Notes: generated by a model not told the origin, from the sequence alone. DNA of 63,939 nucleotides from an uncultured Caulobacterales bacterium (GCA_903858185.1 CAIOHT010000038.1:1-63939), one strand, 5' to 3'. Shown: positions 19,312 through 27,088, numbered from the stretch's first letter. Made by a program: numbers and translations.

Positions 19312-20103
19312 ATGGCCTTCGATTCCGCTCCCGCCACGCCCGTCCAGCCCGCCGCGCCGGCGATGCGCGACCGCAACACGTTCCGGCTTCAGCCGCTGCG
19401 CGCAGCCAGGGCGCTGCGCAAGCTGATCGCCGACAAGGAGGACACCTCCCAGGTGTTCGAGATCATGCGGGCGCTGTCGGGCAACACGATCGTCCGGGGC
19501 TACAGGCGCCTGCTGTCGACGCCGCAGGGCGGCCGTCTGGCCTATGAGCGCGAAGAGTTCTGCGAGCGGCTGTCGGACACCGCCTGGCTCAACACCTTCG
19601 GCCCGGGAACGGTCGGCGAGGCCTATCGCAACTTCATCGCCCCGCGCGGCCTGACCGCCGAGGGCCTGGCCGAGGAAAGCCGCAAGACGGCCGAGGGCGA
19701 GATCGACGCGCAGCACCCCTTCGCCTGGTACGGCCGCCGCATGCGTGACGTGCACGACGTCTGGCACGTTCTGACCGGCTACAGCACCGATGGTCTGGGC
19801 GAGGCCTGTGTGGTCGCGTTTTCCTATAGCCAGACGAAAAGCCTCGGGTTCGCCCTGATCGCCCATGCCGGCGCGTACCAGTACCAGAAGATCGGCAACG
19901 GCTATCCCTACCGCAAGGCGGTGATGGAGGCGTTCCGCAATGGCAAGGCCGCCGCGTGGCTGCCCGAGGTCGACTATGTGAAGCTGTTCGGGGAGAACCT
20001 CGAAGCGGCGAGGGCGCGACTGAAAATCACGCCCCCGACCACCTACCTGAGCATCCCCGCGGACCAGCGGGACCGGCCGCTCAGCCGGAAGCTCGACGCC
20101 TAG
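19312..20103 (+). CDS. coq4: Coq4-family ubiquinone biosynthesis protein
   Basis: Coq4 proteins act in ubiquinone synthesis and bind a metal through HDxxH-x11-E. The 263-residue product contains exactly this motif: H148, D149, H152 and E164 (HDVWHVLTGYSTDGLGE). The family is usual in mitochondria and found in some alphaproteobacteria. The C-terminal part (YLSIPADQRDRPLSRKL) is unrelated to known catalytic sites. Start is ATG at 19312 with AGGA upstream. Its stop codon overlaps the stop of the convergent gene at 20100. No other quinone genes are nearby. Confidence 0.85.
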   Translation: MAFDSAPATPVQPAAPAMRDRNTFRLQPLRAARALRKLIADKEDTSQVFEIMRALSGNTIVRGYRRLLSTPQGGRLAYEREEFCERLSDTAWLNTFGPGTVGEAYRNFIAPRGLTAEGLAEESRKTAEGEIDAQHPFAWYGRRMRDVHDVWHVLTGYSTDGLGEACVVAFSYSQTKSLGFALIAHAGAYQYQKIGNGYPYRKAVMEAFRNGKAAAWLPEVDYVKLFGENLEAARARLKITPPTTYLSIPADQRDRPLSRKLDA

Positions 20104-20408
20104 TGGGCCTTCTGGATTGCCGGAAGGAGCAGGCCGGGGGCAGGCTTGCTGTCCGGCTTCTTCACCTTTTGAGCGGGCGCGGGGGCGGCGCGCGCGTCTG
20201 ACCGGGCGTCCGGCGCCGCGACGGTGACGGCCTTTCTGTCGGGCTTGGTCGGCTTGCGCTCGGGCTTGGCGGCGGGCGTCGACGACTCACCTTCGACTCC
20301 GCAGTACTTCATGTAGACCGGCGTGTAGGCGGCGGCGGGCGAGGTGGACACAAGGGTCGCTGCGGCGAGACCGGCCGCGACGACGATGAACTGGACTTGG
20401 CGTTTCAC
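20100..20408 (-). CDS. Small secreted Lys/Pro/Ala-rich protein
   Basis: A 102-residue product from GTG at 20408, set by the strong AGGAGG seven bases upstream. A signal peptide (about 1-27, ending STSPAAA) is followed by YTPVYMKYCGVEGES with a single cysteine, then a basic low-complexity region rich in KP, RK and AP. A longer in-frame reading exists but lacks a ribosome site and would cross the divergent regulator's promoter. The low-complexity basic tail could bind polyanions such as peptidoglycan or DNA. Function unknown. Confidence 0.7.
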   Translation of the reverse strand: MKRQVQFIVVAAGLAAATLVSTSPAAAYTPVYMKYCGVEGESSTPAAKPERKPTKPDRKAVTVAAPDARSDARAAPAPAQKVKKPDSKPAPGLLLPAIQKAH

Positions 20409-20464
20409 GAGAACCTCCTGGGGTTGGGTGGCGGCCTTGTGACCGGTCGGGTTCCGCGCGCTCA

Positions 20465-20511
20465 GTTGCATTGAACGGCGGCGACCGATTTCAAAATGCA
20501 ACGGGGTTGCA
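20465..20511. promoter_or_regulatory. Inverted GTTGCATT half-sites between divergent genes, possible operator
   Basis: GTTGCATT (20465-20472) and AATGCAAC (20495-20502) form an 8-base inverted pair with a 22-base spacer. A third GTTGCA half-site lies at 20506-20511. They sit in the 133-base region between the divergent secreted-protein gene and the XRE regulator gene, where autoregulation would be expected. Inferred from symmetry and position only. Confidence 0.5.
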
Positions 20512-20541
20512 CAGCGGCGTAACGACCGGCAGTCTCGATCC

Positions 20542-21423
20542 ATGGACGCCACAGGTTTTGCCGCGAAACTGAACCTTGCCCTCAAGGCCCTCTCGATGAG
20601 CCGGGCGCGGATGGCTGCCGAACTGGCCGTGGACAAGTCACTGGTCGGGCGCTGGGCGGCGGGCAAGGTTACGCCCTCAGGCCACAACCTCGACAGGCTT
20701 ACCGCCCTGATAAGCAGCCGGCGGCCGAGCTTCACCATGCTCGACTGGGACCGCGACCTGGATGCCCTGGCCGTTGTCCTTGGCGTCGATCTGTCTCCGC
20801 CGGGCCAGGCGTTCGACTGGGTGCCGGCGTCGATCTTCAAGGAGGCCCAGCAGGGCGCTGCCGCGCGCGGATCGGCGTACGAGGGGATCTGGCGATCGAC
20901 GCGACCGTCCAGCGACCTGCCCGGGCGGTTCCTGCATGACCATGCGATCATCCGTCGTACGGACCAGGGCGTACTGTATTTCCGCACGGGCGTGGAGGGC
21001 GTCAGCTACGAGGGCTGGGCGCTGTTGCTGCAGCACCAGCTGTTCAGCATCGCCGCCGACAAGGCCCATGGGACGCTGCTGTTCAGCATCTTCAACGGCG
21101 TGGCCCGCCAGAAAGCCGAGGTCCTCGACGGCCTGACGCTGGCCTGCCTGCGCGATGCGGGCGGCTCGCCGGTTTCCTCGACCTGTGTGCTGGAGCGGGT
21201 CTGCGACCTGACCGGGGATAGCGAAGAAGACGACCGACGTTATGAAGCCTTCATCGCCGCCCAGGGGTCACCCCTTGCGGCGGAAGGAACCGTGCCGGAG
21301 CCTCTGCGGGCGCATCTGACGCGCGAAGTCGATCCCGCCTCGCTCGGCATCGGCGGACTGTTGAGGATGTACTTCGGCCAGTCGATGGCCAGAGGATCCA
21401 GCCTCTCGGCAGCGTCGGACTAG
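20542..21423 (+). CDS. XRE-type helix-turn-helix regulator with large C-terminal domain
   Basis: A 293-residue protein. The N-terminus (about 5-60: LNLALKALSMSRARMAAEL followed by DKSLVGRWAAGKVTPS) is a Cro/C1-type DNA-binding domain. The remaining 230 residues match no domain I recognise. They include DHAIIRRTDQGVLYFRTGVE and SYEGWALLLQHQLFSIAADK, which look like a ligand-sensing or effector part. It diverges from the secreted-protein gene, with half-sites between them, and its stop overlaps the RHH gene's stop by CTAG. Confidence 0.75.
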   Translation: MDATGFAAKLNLALKALSMSRARMAAELAVDKSLVGRWAAGKVTPSGHNLDRLTALISSRRPSFTMLDWDRDLDALAVVLGVDLSPPGQAFDWVPASIFKEAQQGAAARGSAYEGIWRSTRPSSDLPGRFLHDHAIIRRTDQGVLYFRTGVEGVSYEGWALLLQHQLFSIAADKAHGTLLFSIFNGVARQKAEVLDGLTLACLRDAGGSPVSSTCVLERVCDLTGDSEEDDRRYEAFIAAQGSPLAAEGTVPEPLRAHLTREVDPASLGIGGLLRMYFGQSMARGSSLSAASD

Positions 21424-21632
21424 TCGCCTTTCTGTTCCAGCGCGAACACCCGGCACGCGCTCGCCAGCGGCCGGTCCCCCCGCGCGTCGTCGATGCTGGC
21501 GATCAGGCCGGACAGGCTGAAGCCGCCGGCCTTCGCCGCCTGATCCAGCACCGCCCAGAACTCGGGCTCCAGCGCCAGCGAGGTGGCGTGGCCGTGCAGG
21601 TTGACCGAGCGCTTCTGCAGGGTGGGGTTCAA
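21420..21632 (-). CDS. Ribbon-helix-helix DNA-binding protein (RHH_4 type)
   Basis: A 70-residue protein with the pattern KRSVNLHGHATSLALEPEFW ... LSGLIASIDDARG ... ASACRVFALE, typical of the small alphaproteobacterial RHH_4 family. Start is TTG at 21632; the preceding gene ends in the same four bases (TTGA), so translation is probably coupled. It is the third gene of an operon with the DUF6807 and DUF4169 genes. In many alphaproteobacteria the DUF4169 and RHH genes occur as a pair. Target genes unknown. Confidence 0.85.
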   Translation of the reverse strand: MNPTLQKRSVNLHGHATSLALEPEFWAVLDQAAKAGGFSLSGLIASIDDARGDRPLASACRVFALEQKGD

Positions 21633-21805
21633 GTGTCCCGCCTGGAGCCGTCGAGGTCACGGGCGGCCTTTTCGCGCTCGGCCTCGACGCGGGTCTGTTC
21701 GGATTTGGTCCGACCGAAGCGGACGCGGTTTTCGGCGGCGGTGGCCTTGGCTTCGCTTTTGGCCTTGGCCTTGCGGAAACGGTTGAGATTGACCGGTTCG
21801 GTCAC
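21629..21805 (-). CDS. DUF4169 family small basic protein
   Basis: A 58-residue charged protein, VNLNRFRKAKAKSEAKA then ENRVRFGRTKSEQTR and a C-terminal EKAARDLDGSRRD stretch, typical of DUF4169. Highly helical and Lys/Arg/Glu-rich, with no cysteine and no membrane segment. Start is GTG at 21805, overlapping the upstream stop as GTGA; its own stop overlaps the RHH start as TTGA. Function unknown. Confidence 0.82.
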   Translation of the reverse strand: MTEPVNLNRFRKAKAKSEAKATAAENRVRFGRTKSEQTRVEAEREKAARDLDGSRRDT

Positions 21806-22680
21806 TTGCCGGTCGCCCGGATGATCAGGGTCGACTGCAGGCGCAGCGGCTTGTCCTTCGGCAGGGCGACCGGCGCGCGGCCGGGCCAGACGCAGTTCTG
21901 CATTGAGGTCTCGCGGCGCAGGATCCACAGGCTGACCGGCCGGCCGTTGACCTTGCAGGCCATGCCGACCGCCCATTTCGACAGGCCGGGCTGTCCGGGC
22001 CAGGTGAAGCCCATGGAGCTGGCGGCGGTCACGGGCGTGACAGCCGGCTTCACCGCCTTGCCGCCCGAGGCGAACACCAGCCGGTCGGAGGCGACCAGCC
22101 GGATCGAGAAGCCGCCGTAACCCTTGGCGTCGTCACTGCCGCCGATCGACAGGTCGTCGACCAGCGGGGTGATGGTGGTGTCGAAGTCGATGCGGCGGGG
22201 CCCGTCCTTCAGCGGCTGGATGCGGACCCTGGTCACCTCCTTCGCTACGAACACCAGTTCGGGGCCGCTGTTGATGATCCAGTCGACCTGCAGCGTCAGC
22301 ACGCCCGCGCCGCCGCGCTCGCCGTCGAAGTTGGTCTGGCGGACGAAGAAGGTCAGGCCCTTCATGAACCAGCCGTCGGCGACCTGGTCGCCGCCCAGCC
22401 GGATCTGGTGCCAGCTCCAGAACACGCCGCGCTGGTGCAGGTGATCGGCGGGCCGGTCCTGGGTCAGGATCGTGCCGTCCGGGGCATAGAGAGGGTGGAC
22501 GTAGTTCAGCCGGCCGGGCTCGACGGACGGGTCAGCGGGCTTGGTGCGATAGAACAGCACCGGCTTTTCGCTGTCGGTGATCGTCACCCCGTCCGGACCG
22601 ATGCTGGCGTCCAGGCCCGGACGGGCGAGGGCGGCGGCCGGGAGGAGCGCGATCAGCGCCGCGACAAGGAGAACCTTCAT
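21802..22680 (-). CDS. Secreted DUF6807 (PmoA-like) protein
   Basis: A 292-residue protein with a signal peptide (MKVLLVAALIALLPAAALA, cleavage near 19-20). The beta-rich body contains RLNYVHPLYAPDGTILTQD, DHLHQRGVFWSWHQI and WPGQPGLSKWAVGMAC. These fit the DUF6807 family (annotated methane oxygenase PmoA family, although unrelated to methane monooxygenase subunits in function as far as known). The H-x-H-Q-R-G motif is its hallmark. AAGGAG lies upstream of ATG at 22680. First gene of the coupled DUF6807-DUF4169-RHH operon; a secreted enzyme-like protein with two tiny cytoplasmic partners is an odd grouping. Confidence 0.75.
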   Translation of the reverse strand: MKVLLVAALIALLPAAALARPGLDASIGPDGVTITDSEKPVLFYRTKPADPSVEPGRLNYVHPLYAPDGTILTQDRPADHLHQRGVFWSWHQIRLGGDQVADGWFMKGLTFFVRQTNFDGERGGAGVLTLQVDWIINSGPELVFVAKEVTRVRIQPLKDGPRRIDFDTTITPLVDDLSIGGSDDAKGYGGFSIRLVASDRLVFASGGKAVKPAVTPVTAASSMGFTWPGQPGLSKWAVGMACKVNGRPVSLWILRRETSMQNCVWPGRAPVALPKDKPLRLQSTLIIRATGK

Positions 22681-22734
22681 GCCTGGACCTTCAGCTGGCG
22701 TGTGCGGCGACTGAACAAGAACAACGGTCTTTAC

Positions 22735-22759
22735 GCAACCGGGCGCGGCCGCGACCGTT
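22735..22759 (+). promoter_or_regulatory. Possible general-stress promoter before the DUF2171 gene
   Basis: GCAAC (22735-22739), 16 bases, CGTT (22756-22759): one mismatch to GGAAC-N16-CGTT. It is 45 bases before the gene start. Weaker than the site at 18943; listed because small DUF2171-type proteins are often stress-induced. Confidence 0.35.
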
Positions 22760-22804
22760 ACGACAACGAGGCGGGGGCGCTGAACCCATGACAGGAGACT
22801 TTCC

Positions 22805-23041
22805 ATGATTGACGCCTCGCAAATCCGCGAACACCTCGAAGTCGTCGGCTCGGACGACAAGCATGTCGGCAAGGTGGACAAGGTGCTCGGCACAGACATC
22901 GAGCTTGCCAAGTTCGACCTCGGCAGCGGGTTCAAGCACCATCTGATTCCGACGTCCTGGGTCGACTTCGTCGATGACGACAAGGTCCACCTGAGCGTCA
23001 CCGCAGACGCGGCCAAGGCGGCCTGGCGCGAAAAGCACTAG
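22805..23041 (+). CDS. DUF2171 (PRC-barrel-like) protein
   Basis: A 78-residue acidic cytoplasmic protein: IREHLEVVGSDDKHVGKVDK then LIPTSWVDFVDDDKVHLSVT, the small beta-barrel pattern of DUF2171. AGGAGA precedes ATG at 22805. A terminator hairpin follows 24 bases after the stop, so it is probably a single-gene unit. Function unknown; possibly stress-related. Confidence 0.82.
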   Translation: MIDASQIREHLEVVGSDDKHVGKVDKVLGTDIELAKFDLGSGFKHHLIPTSWVDFVDDDKVHLSVTADAAKAAWREKH

Positions 23042-23065
23042 CCGTCCGATCCAGACCTGAACGAT

Positions 23066-23092
23066 CCCTCGTCCACCCGGGCGAGGGGTTTT
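23066..23092 (+). terminator. Rho-independent terminator after the DUF2171 gene
   Basis: CCCTCG (23066-23071) pairs with CGAGGG (23082-23087), with a 10-base loop and then GTTTTC. A modest but clear intrinsic terminator. Confidence 0.7.
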
Positions 23093-23152
23093 CATTGGCT
23101 TCCGGCGCGAGGATGGCTATCAGACCGCCTCCAAGCCTGAGAGCCGACCGAC

Positions 23153-23395
23153 ATGAGCGACACCCCTCCCGACCGCCTCGCCACCAACCCGAAGAGCCCG
23201 TTCTACGACGCGGCGATCCTCGAGCGCGGCGTGGGCATCCGCTTCAAGGGCGAGGAAAAGACCAACGTCGACGAATACTGCGTCAGCGAGGGTTGGGTCC
23301 GGCTGAGCGTGGGCAAGACACTTGATCGTCACGGCAATCCGATGACCGTGAAGCTGCAGGGCGCTGTCGAGCCCTATTTCCGCGATATCGCCTGA
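23153..23395 (+). CDS. DUF3297 family protein
   Basis: An 80-residue protein, NPKSPFYDAAILERGVGIRF then EEYCVSEGWVR-like and KTLDRHGNPMTVKLQG segments, matching the conserved DUF3297 family of proteobacteria. One cysteine, no signal or membrane segment. Start is ATG at 23153. Function unknown; the family's strong conservation suggests a housekeeping role. Confidence 0.85.
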   Translation: MSDTPPDRLATNPKSPFYDAAILERGVGIRFKGEEKTNVDEYCVSEGWVRLSVGKTLDRHGNPMTVKLQGAVEPYFRDIA

Positions 23396-23443
23396 CACCC
23401 GAGACCAGTGGCCGGATCGGCGCTGTGATGGTCTTATAGGGTC

Positions 23444-24538
23444 ATGCGGCGGGGACGATCCATCCTGGGTGGGCTTCTGATCGGCGGCGTGGCCATGGCC
23501 GCGCTGTCGGCCGTGCCGTCGCCGCCCTGGACGCCGACCGCTGATCTTCTCTCGGCGCCGGCGCCGCGCGGCCCGCCGACCCAGGAAGAGGTCCTGCGCG
23601 CCGAGGTCGAGCGGCTGGGCGCCGCCTTCGATGGCGAGGCCGGCATCGCCGTGCTGGACGTCAGCGAAGGCTGGGCGGTCAATTTCAACGGCGACGCCCA
23701 TCTGCCGCAGCAGAGCGTCAGCAAGCTGTGGGTGGCGATCACCGTTCTGAACGGCGTCGATCGCGGTGACTTCGCCCTGACCGACACTGTCGTGATCCGC
23801 AAGGAAGACCTCAGTATCTTCCACCAGCCGATCCGCGCTCGCGTGGGCCCGGGCGGCTATCGCGCCAGTCTCTCCCAGCTTCTGGCGGCGCAGATCCAGC
23901 AGAGCGACAACGCCGCCAACGACGCCCTGATCCGCAAGGTCGGCGGGCCCTGGGCGGTGCAGGTGGCGATCGTCAGCAAGAGCCTCGGCGAGATCCGTTT
24001 CGGTCCGGGGGAGAAGGAGATGCAGACCCGGGCCGCCGGCCTGACCTGGAAACCCGAATACAGTTTCGGCCGGACCTTCTGGGAAGATCGCGACAAGCTG
24101 CCGCCGGCGGAGCGTCGTGCGGCGCTGGATGCCTATCTGGCCAATCCGCCCGACGCCGCCAGCGCGCTCGACATCGTCGACACCCTGGCGCGGCTGCACG
24201 GCGGCGACCTGCTCTCTCCGGAGTCGACAGCCTATCTGCTCAAGCTCATGGCGGGCACGGAGACGGGTGCGGGCCGCCTGCGCGGCGGACTCGCTCCCGG
24301 CTGGACCCTGCAGCACAAGACCGGCACGGGACAGGTGATGGGCCGTCTTGCAACAGGCCACAACGATGTCGGTCTGCTGACCGCCCCGGACGGCAAGGTC
24401 TATGCGGTGGCGGTGATGATCGGCCAGTCACGGGCGTCGTTCGATACGCGCCAGGCGCTGATGCGGGACGTGGCCCGCGCGATCATCGCCAGTCACCGGC
24501 CCGTCGCCGGGGCGTCGCTGGACACCGCAGACCGATGA
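23444..24538 (+). CDS. Class A beta-lactamase-like serine hydrolase
   Basis: A 364-residue exported protein (N-terminal hydrophobic segment about 7-25) with the serine penicillin-recognising motifs: SVSK (S91, K94), SDN (154-156) and KTG (292-294). E190 lies 36 residues after S154, the spacing of the class A general base Glu166, in EKEMQ instead of the usual ExxLN. Between that glutamate and KTG there are about 34 extra residues (around 200-236, WKPEYSFGRTFWEDRDKLPP), so it is not a standard class A enzyme. Whether it hydrolyses beta-lactams is unknown. Its TGA overlaps the next start (ATGA). Confidence 0.78.
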   Translation: MRRGRSILGGLLIGGVAMAALSAVPSPPWTPTADLLSAPAPRGPPTQEEVLRAEVERLGAAFDGEAGIAVLDVSEGWAVNFNGDAHLPQQSVSKLWVAITVLNGVDRGDFALTDTVVIRKEDLSIFHQPIRARVGPGGYRASLSQLLAAQIQQSDNAANDALIRKVGGPWAVQVAIVSKSLGEIRFGPGEKEMQTRAAGLTWKPEYSFGRTFWEDRDKLPPAERRAALDAYLANPPDAASALDIVDTLARLHGGDLLSPESTAYLLKLMAGTETGAGRLRGGLAPGWTLQHKTGTGQVMGRLATGHNDVGLLTAPDGKVYAVAVMIGQSRASFDTRQALMRDVARAIIASHRPVAGASLDTADR

Positions 24539-25083
24539 GGGGCGCAGGTCGCGATCGTCGGGTCGCAGGAGGGGTGCTCGCGGCCCTGATGATGACGGTT
24601 GCGACGCAGGCCCATGCGTCCATGTGGATCAGCCAGTCCGGCCGAAATCCGGCGGCCGGCATTGGCGACGGCAAGGGCTCCAGCGTCAGCGTCACCTGCC
24701 TGGCCGGCCGTGATCCGGTCTATGTGCTGGTGGTTCGTGGCCCTGCGAAAGGCCTGAAGCCCGGCCGAGGGGTCAAGGCGGTGATCGAGGGCCGACGCCG
24801 GGTGTCGTTCCGTTTCGACAGCGCGCGGCTCGATCCGGGCGGCATCATCCAGCTTACCAGCCGCGGCGGTTATCGCGGCAGCACCGGCGACCAGTCGGGA
24901 ACACTCGAAGCTATCGAAGCGATCACCACCGCCAGGGGACCGATCACTGTCACCGTCGGCGGCCTGCGGTTCAGCGTCAGTTCAATGGGCGTCAGATGGG
25001 CGATGGCGCCCCTCATCAAGACCTGCGGCGACCTCAAGACAGCTATCCGGCGCGCCGAAGGCCGGGAGGGCGAGCTGAACTAG
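24535..25083 (+). CDS. Secreted protein of unknown function, coupled to beta-lactamase-like gene
   Basis: A 182-residue protein whose ATG overlaps the stop of the previous gene (ATGA), so the two are co-translated. A signal peptide ends near AHA (about residue 28). The mature part is beta-rich with two cysteines (about 55 and 164) that could form a disulfide. No family recognised. Its stop overlaps the stop of the convergent reductase gene by CTAG. Co-translation suggests it works with the hydrolase in the periplasm, perhaps as a partner or inhibitor; this is inference. Confidence 0.65.
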   Translation: MRGAGRDRRVAGGVLAALMMTVATQAHASMWISQSGRNPAAGIGDGKGSSVSVTCLAGRDPVYVLVVRGPAKGLKPGRGVKAVIEGRRRVSFRFDSARLDPGGIIQLTSRGGYRGSTGDQSGTLEAIEAITTARGPITVTVGGLRFSVSSMGVRWAMAPLIKTCGDLKTAIRRAEGREGELN

Positions 25084-26165
25084 CCGGCCCCGGCGAGCGT
25101 GGGGAAGTCCGTGTAGCCGCGTGCTCCGCCGCCGTAGTAGGCCTGTCGCGGTGCATCGATGACCGGCGCGTCCAGCCGCAACCGCTCCACGAGATCCGGA
25201 TTTCCGATGAAGGCCCGGCCGAACGCGATCATGTCGGCCGTGTCTTCCGCCCGCGCCTTCAGCGCCAGGTCGCGGTCATAGAGGTTGTTGGCGATGGTCA
25301 CGCCCTTGAACAGCCGGCGCACCTTCTGGAGGTCGAACGACGGTTCGCATTCGCGGGAGATGCCGGTGTCGCCCTCGACCAGATCCAGCCAGCCGATCTT
25401 CAGGTCGTTCAGCCGCTCGACCACCCAGGTGAACAGCGGCTCGGGATCGCTGTCCCAGGCGTTGTAGGCGTGGCCGATGGGCGCGAGCCGGATGGCCACA
25501 CGTTGCGGGCCCCAGACCTCGACCAGCGCTTCCAGCGTTTCGACCAGCAGGCGCGCGCGGTTTTCGATCGAGCCGCCGTAGGCGTCGGTCCTCTTGTTGG
25601 TCATGTCGCGCAGGAAGGCGTCGATCAGGTAGCTGTGGGCCGCATGCAGCTCGACGCCATCGAAGCCGGCGGCCTTCGCGCGCACGGCGGCGGCGCGGAA
25701 GCTGGCGACAATTCCGGGCATTTCGCTGATGTCGAGGGCGCGGGCCTCCTCGTACTCGGCGAAGCCGCTCTCGACGAACATCTGTCCGGGCTGGGTCATC
25801 ACACTCGGCGCTATGGGCGCGCCCGCGCCGTTGGACAGCGACGAATGGCTCAGGCGGCCGGCATGCCAGAGCTGGCTGAAGATCAGGCCGCCCTTCGCAT
25901 GCACCGCGTCCGTCACCTGCTTCCAGCCGTCGATCTGGTCGTCGGCCCACAGCCCGGGACAGTAGGCGCCACCCCGGCCGCCCGGCGTCACCGCCGTCGC
26001 CTCGGTGATCAGCAGACCCGCCGTCGCGCGCTGGGCGTAGTACTCCGCCTGCAGAGGGCCGACCTTGCCTGCCATGTCGGCCCGGGTGCGCGTGAGCGGC
26101 GACAGGGCGATACGGTTCTGCAGGCGCAGGCCGTTGGCGTCAAAGGGGTCGAACAGGTCGGTCAT
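25080..26165 (-). CDS. Old Yellow Enzyme family alkene reductase
   Basis: FMN-dependent reductase of activated alkenes and nitro compounds. The 361-residue product shows the flavin and substrate residues H174 and H177 in VELHAAHSYLID, the proton-donor Y179, the motif NKRTDAYGGSIENRARL, and ITEATAV. It matches NemA/YqjM-like enzymes in length. Start is ATG at 26165. It converges on the secreted-protein gene with overlapping stops. Confidence 0.92.
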   Translation of the reverse strand: MTDLFDPFDANGLRLQNRIALSPLTRTRADMAGKVGPLQAEYYAQRATAGLLITEATAVTPGGRGGAYCPGLWADDQIDGWKQVTDAVHAKGGLIFSQLWHAGRLSHSSLSNGAGAPIAPSVMTQPGQMFVESGFAEYEEARALDISEMPGIVASFRAAAVRAKAAGFDGVELHAAHSYLIDAFLRDMTNKRTDAYGGSIENRARLLVETLEALVEVWGPQRVAIRLAPIGHAYNAWDSDPEPLFTWVVERLNDLKIGWLDLVEGDTGISRECEPSFDLQKVRRLFKGVTIANNLYDRDLALKARAEDTADMIAFGRAFIGNPDLVERLRLDAPVIDAPRQAYYGGGARGYTDFPTLAGAG

Positions 26166-26296
26166 GGTGCGTCTCCGCCAGCAGTTTCCGGGACCCTGCC
26201 GCGTTCCGTGGGGAAAGGCGCAAGGGGGTTTGTGATCGCGCGCGAAGCGTCCGACACTGGCGATCAGAAGAACAGGCAGCCGGGGAGGGCGCGACG

Positions 26297-27088
26297 ATGA
26301 GGCATCCGAAATTCCGGCCAGGGCGGGCCCTGGCGGCGGTGAGTCTGGCGGCCGTTGTCTTCGTCGGCGGCTTTGCGGTGGCGCAGGTTGTTCCGCGCTC
26401 CGGTTATCTGGGCGATGCGGCCGACAAGACCATCACGCTCGTGGGACCGGCGCCGGTCGCCGGCTCGCCGCGCGCCGAGGCTGACCGGGCGATCTTCCGC
26501 GCGACCCGGGCGATGAAGGGCACGCCCCGCTGGGCCATGGCGCAGGCCGACTTCCCTACGGCCAATGTGGTCGCCAACATGAGCTGCGCGATCGGGACGA
26601 AGATGGATCTGGCGACCATGCCGGCGACGCTCAAACTGATCCTGCAGATGGCGCCCGACATCACCCGGGCGGTCAACGCGCCCAAGGCGTTCTATGCGCG
26701 GCCCCGGCCCTACAAGATCGATCCGGGCGAGACCTGTGGCGTCCTCCCGGCCAGCGAAGACAACTTCGACTATCCGTCAGGGCATTCGGCCTGGGGCTGG
26801 GCCGTGGCTCTGGTGCTGGCCGAGATGCTGCCCGAACGGGCGGACGCCATCCTGTCGCGCGGCCGCGCCGTCGGCGATGGCCGGGCGATCTGCGGGGTGC
26901 ACAACTACAGTTCGGTCGTCGCGGGCCAGTCGGTCGCGGCGGCGATCGTCGCCGCCCAGCACACAAAGCCGCAGTTCCAGGCCGATTTCGCCGCGGCGAA
27001 GGTCGAGCTGGAGGCGGCCCTGAAGGCGGCGCCATTCACAGAGGGCTGCGAGGCCGAAGCGAAGGTGCTGGCGACGCCGGCCTGGTGA
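26297..27088 (+). CDS. PAP2 / class A acid phosphatase-like protein with altered active site
   Basis: A 263-residue exported protein (signal about 10-30). It has K-x6-R-P (K130, R137, P138) and PSGH (160-163). The third motif SR-x5-H-x3-D reads G195-R196 ... H202 ... S206. Both the serine before the arginine and the aspartate that supports the catalytic histidine are replaced (VHNYSSVV). Class A phosphatases usually keep that aspartate, so activity may be weak or specialised. Start is ATG at 26297. Confidence 0.78.
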   Translation: MRHPKFRPGRALAAVSLAAVVFVGGFAVAQVVPRSGYLGDAADKTITLVGPAPVAGSPRAEADRAIFRATRAMKGTPRWAMAQADFPTANVVANMSCAIGTKMDLATMPATLKLILQMAPDITRAVNAPKAFYARPRPYKIDPGETCGVLPASEDNFDYPSGHSAWGWAVALVLAEMLPERADAILSRGRAVGDGRAICGVHNYSSVVAGQSVAAAIVAAQHTKPQFQADFAAAKVELEAALKAAPFTEGCEAEAKVLATPAW

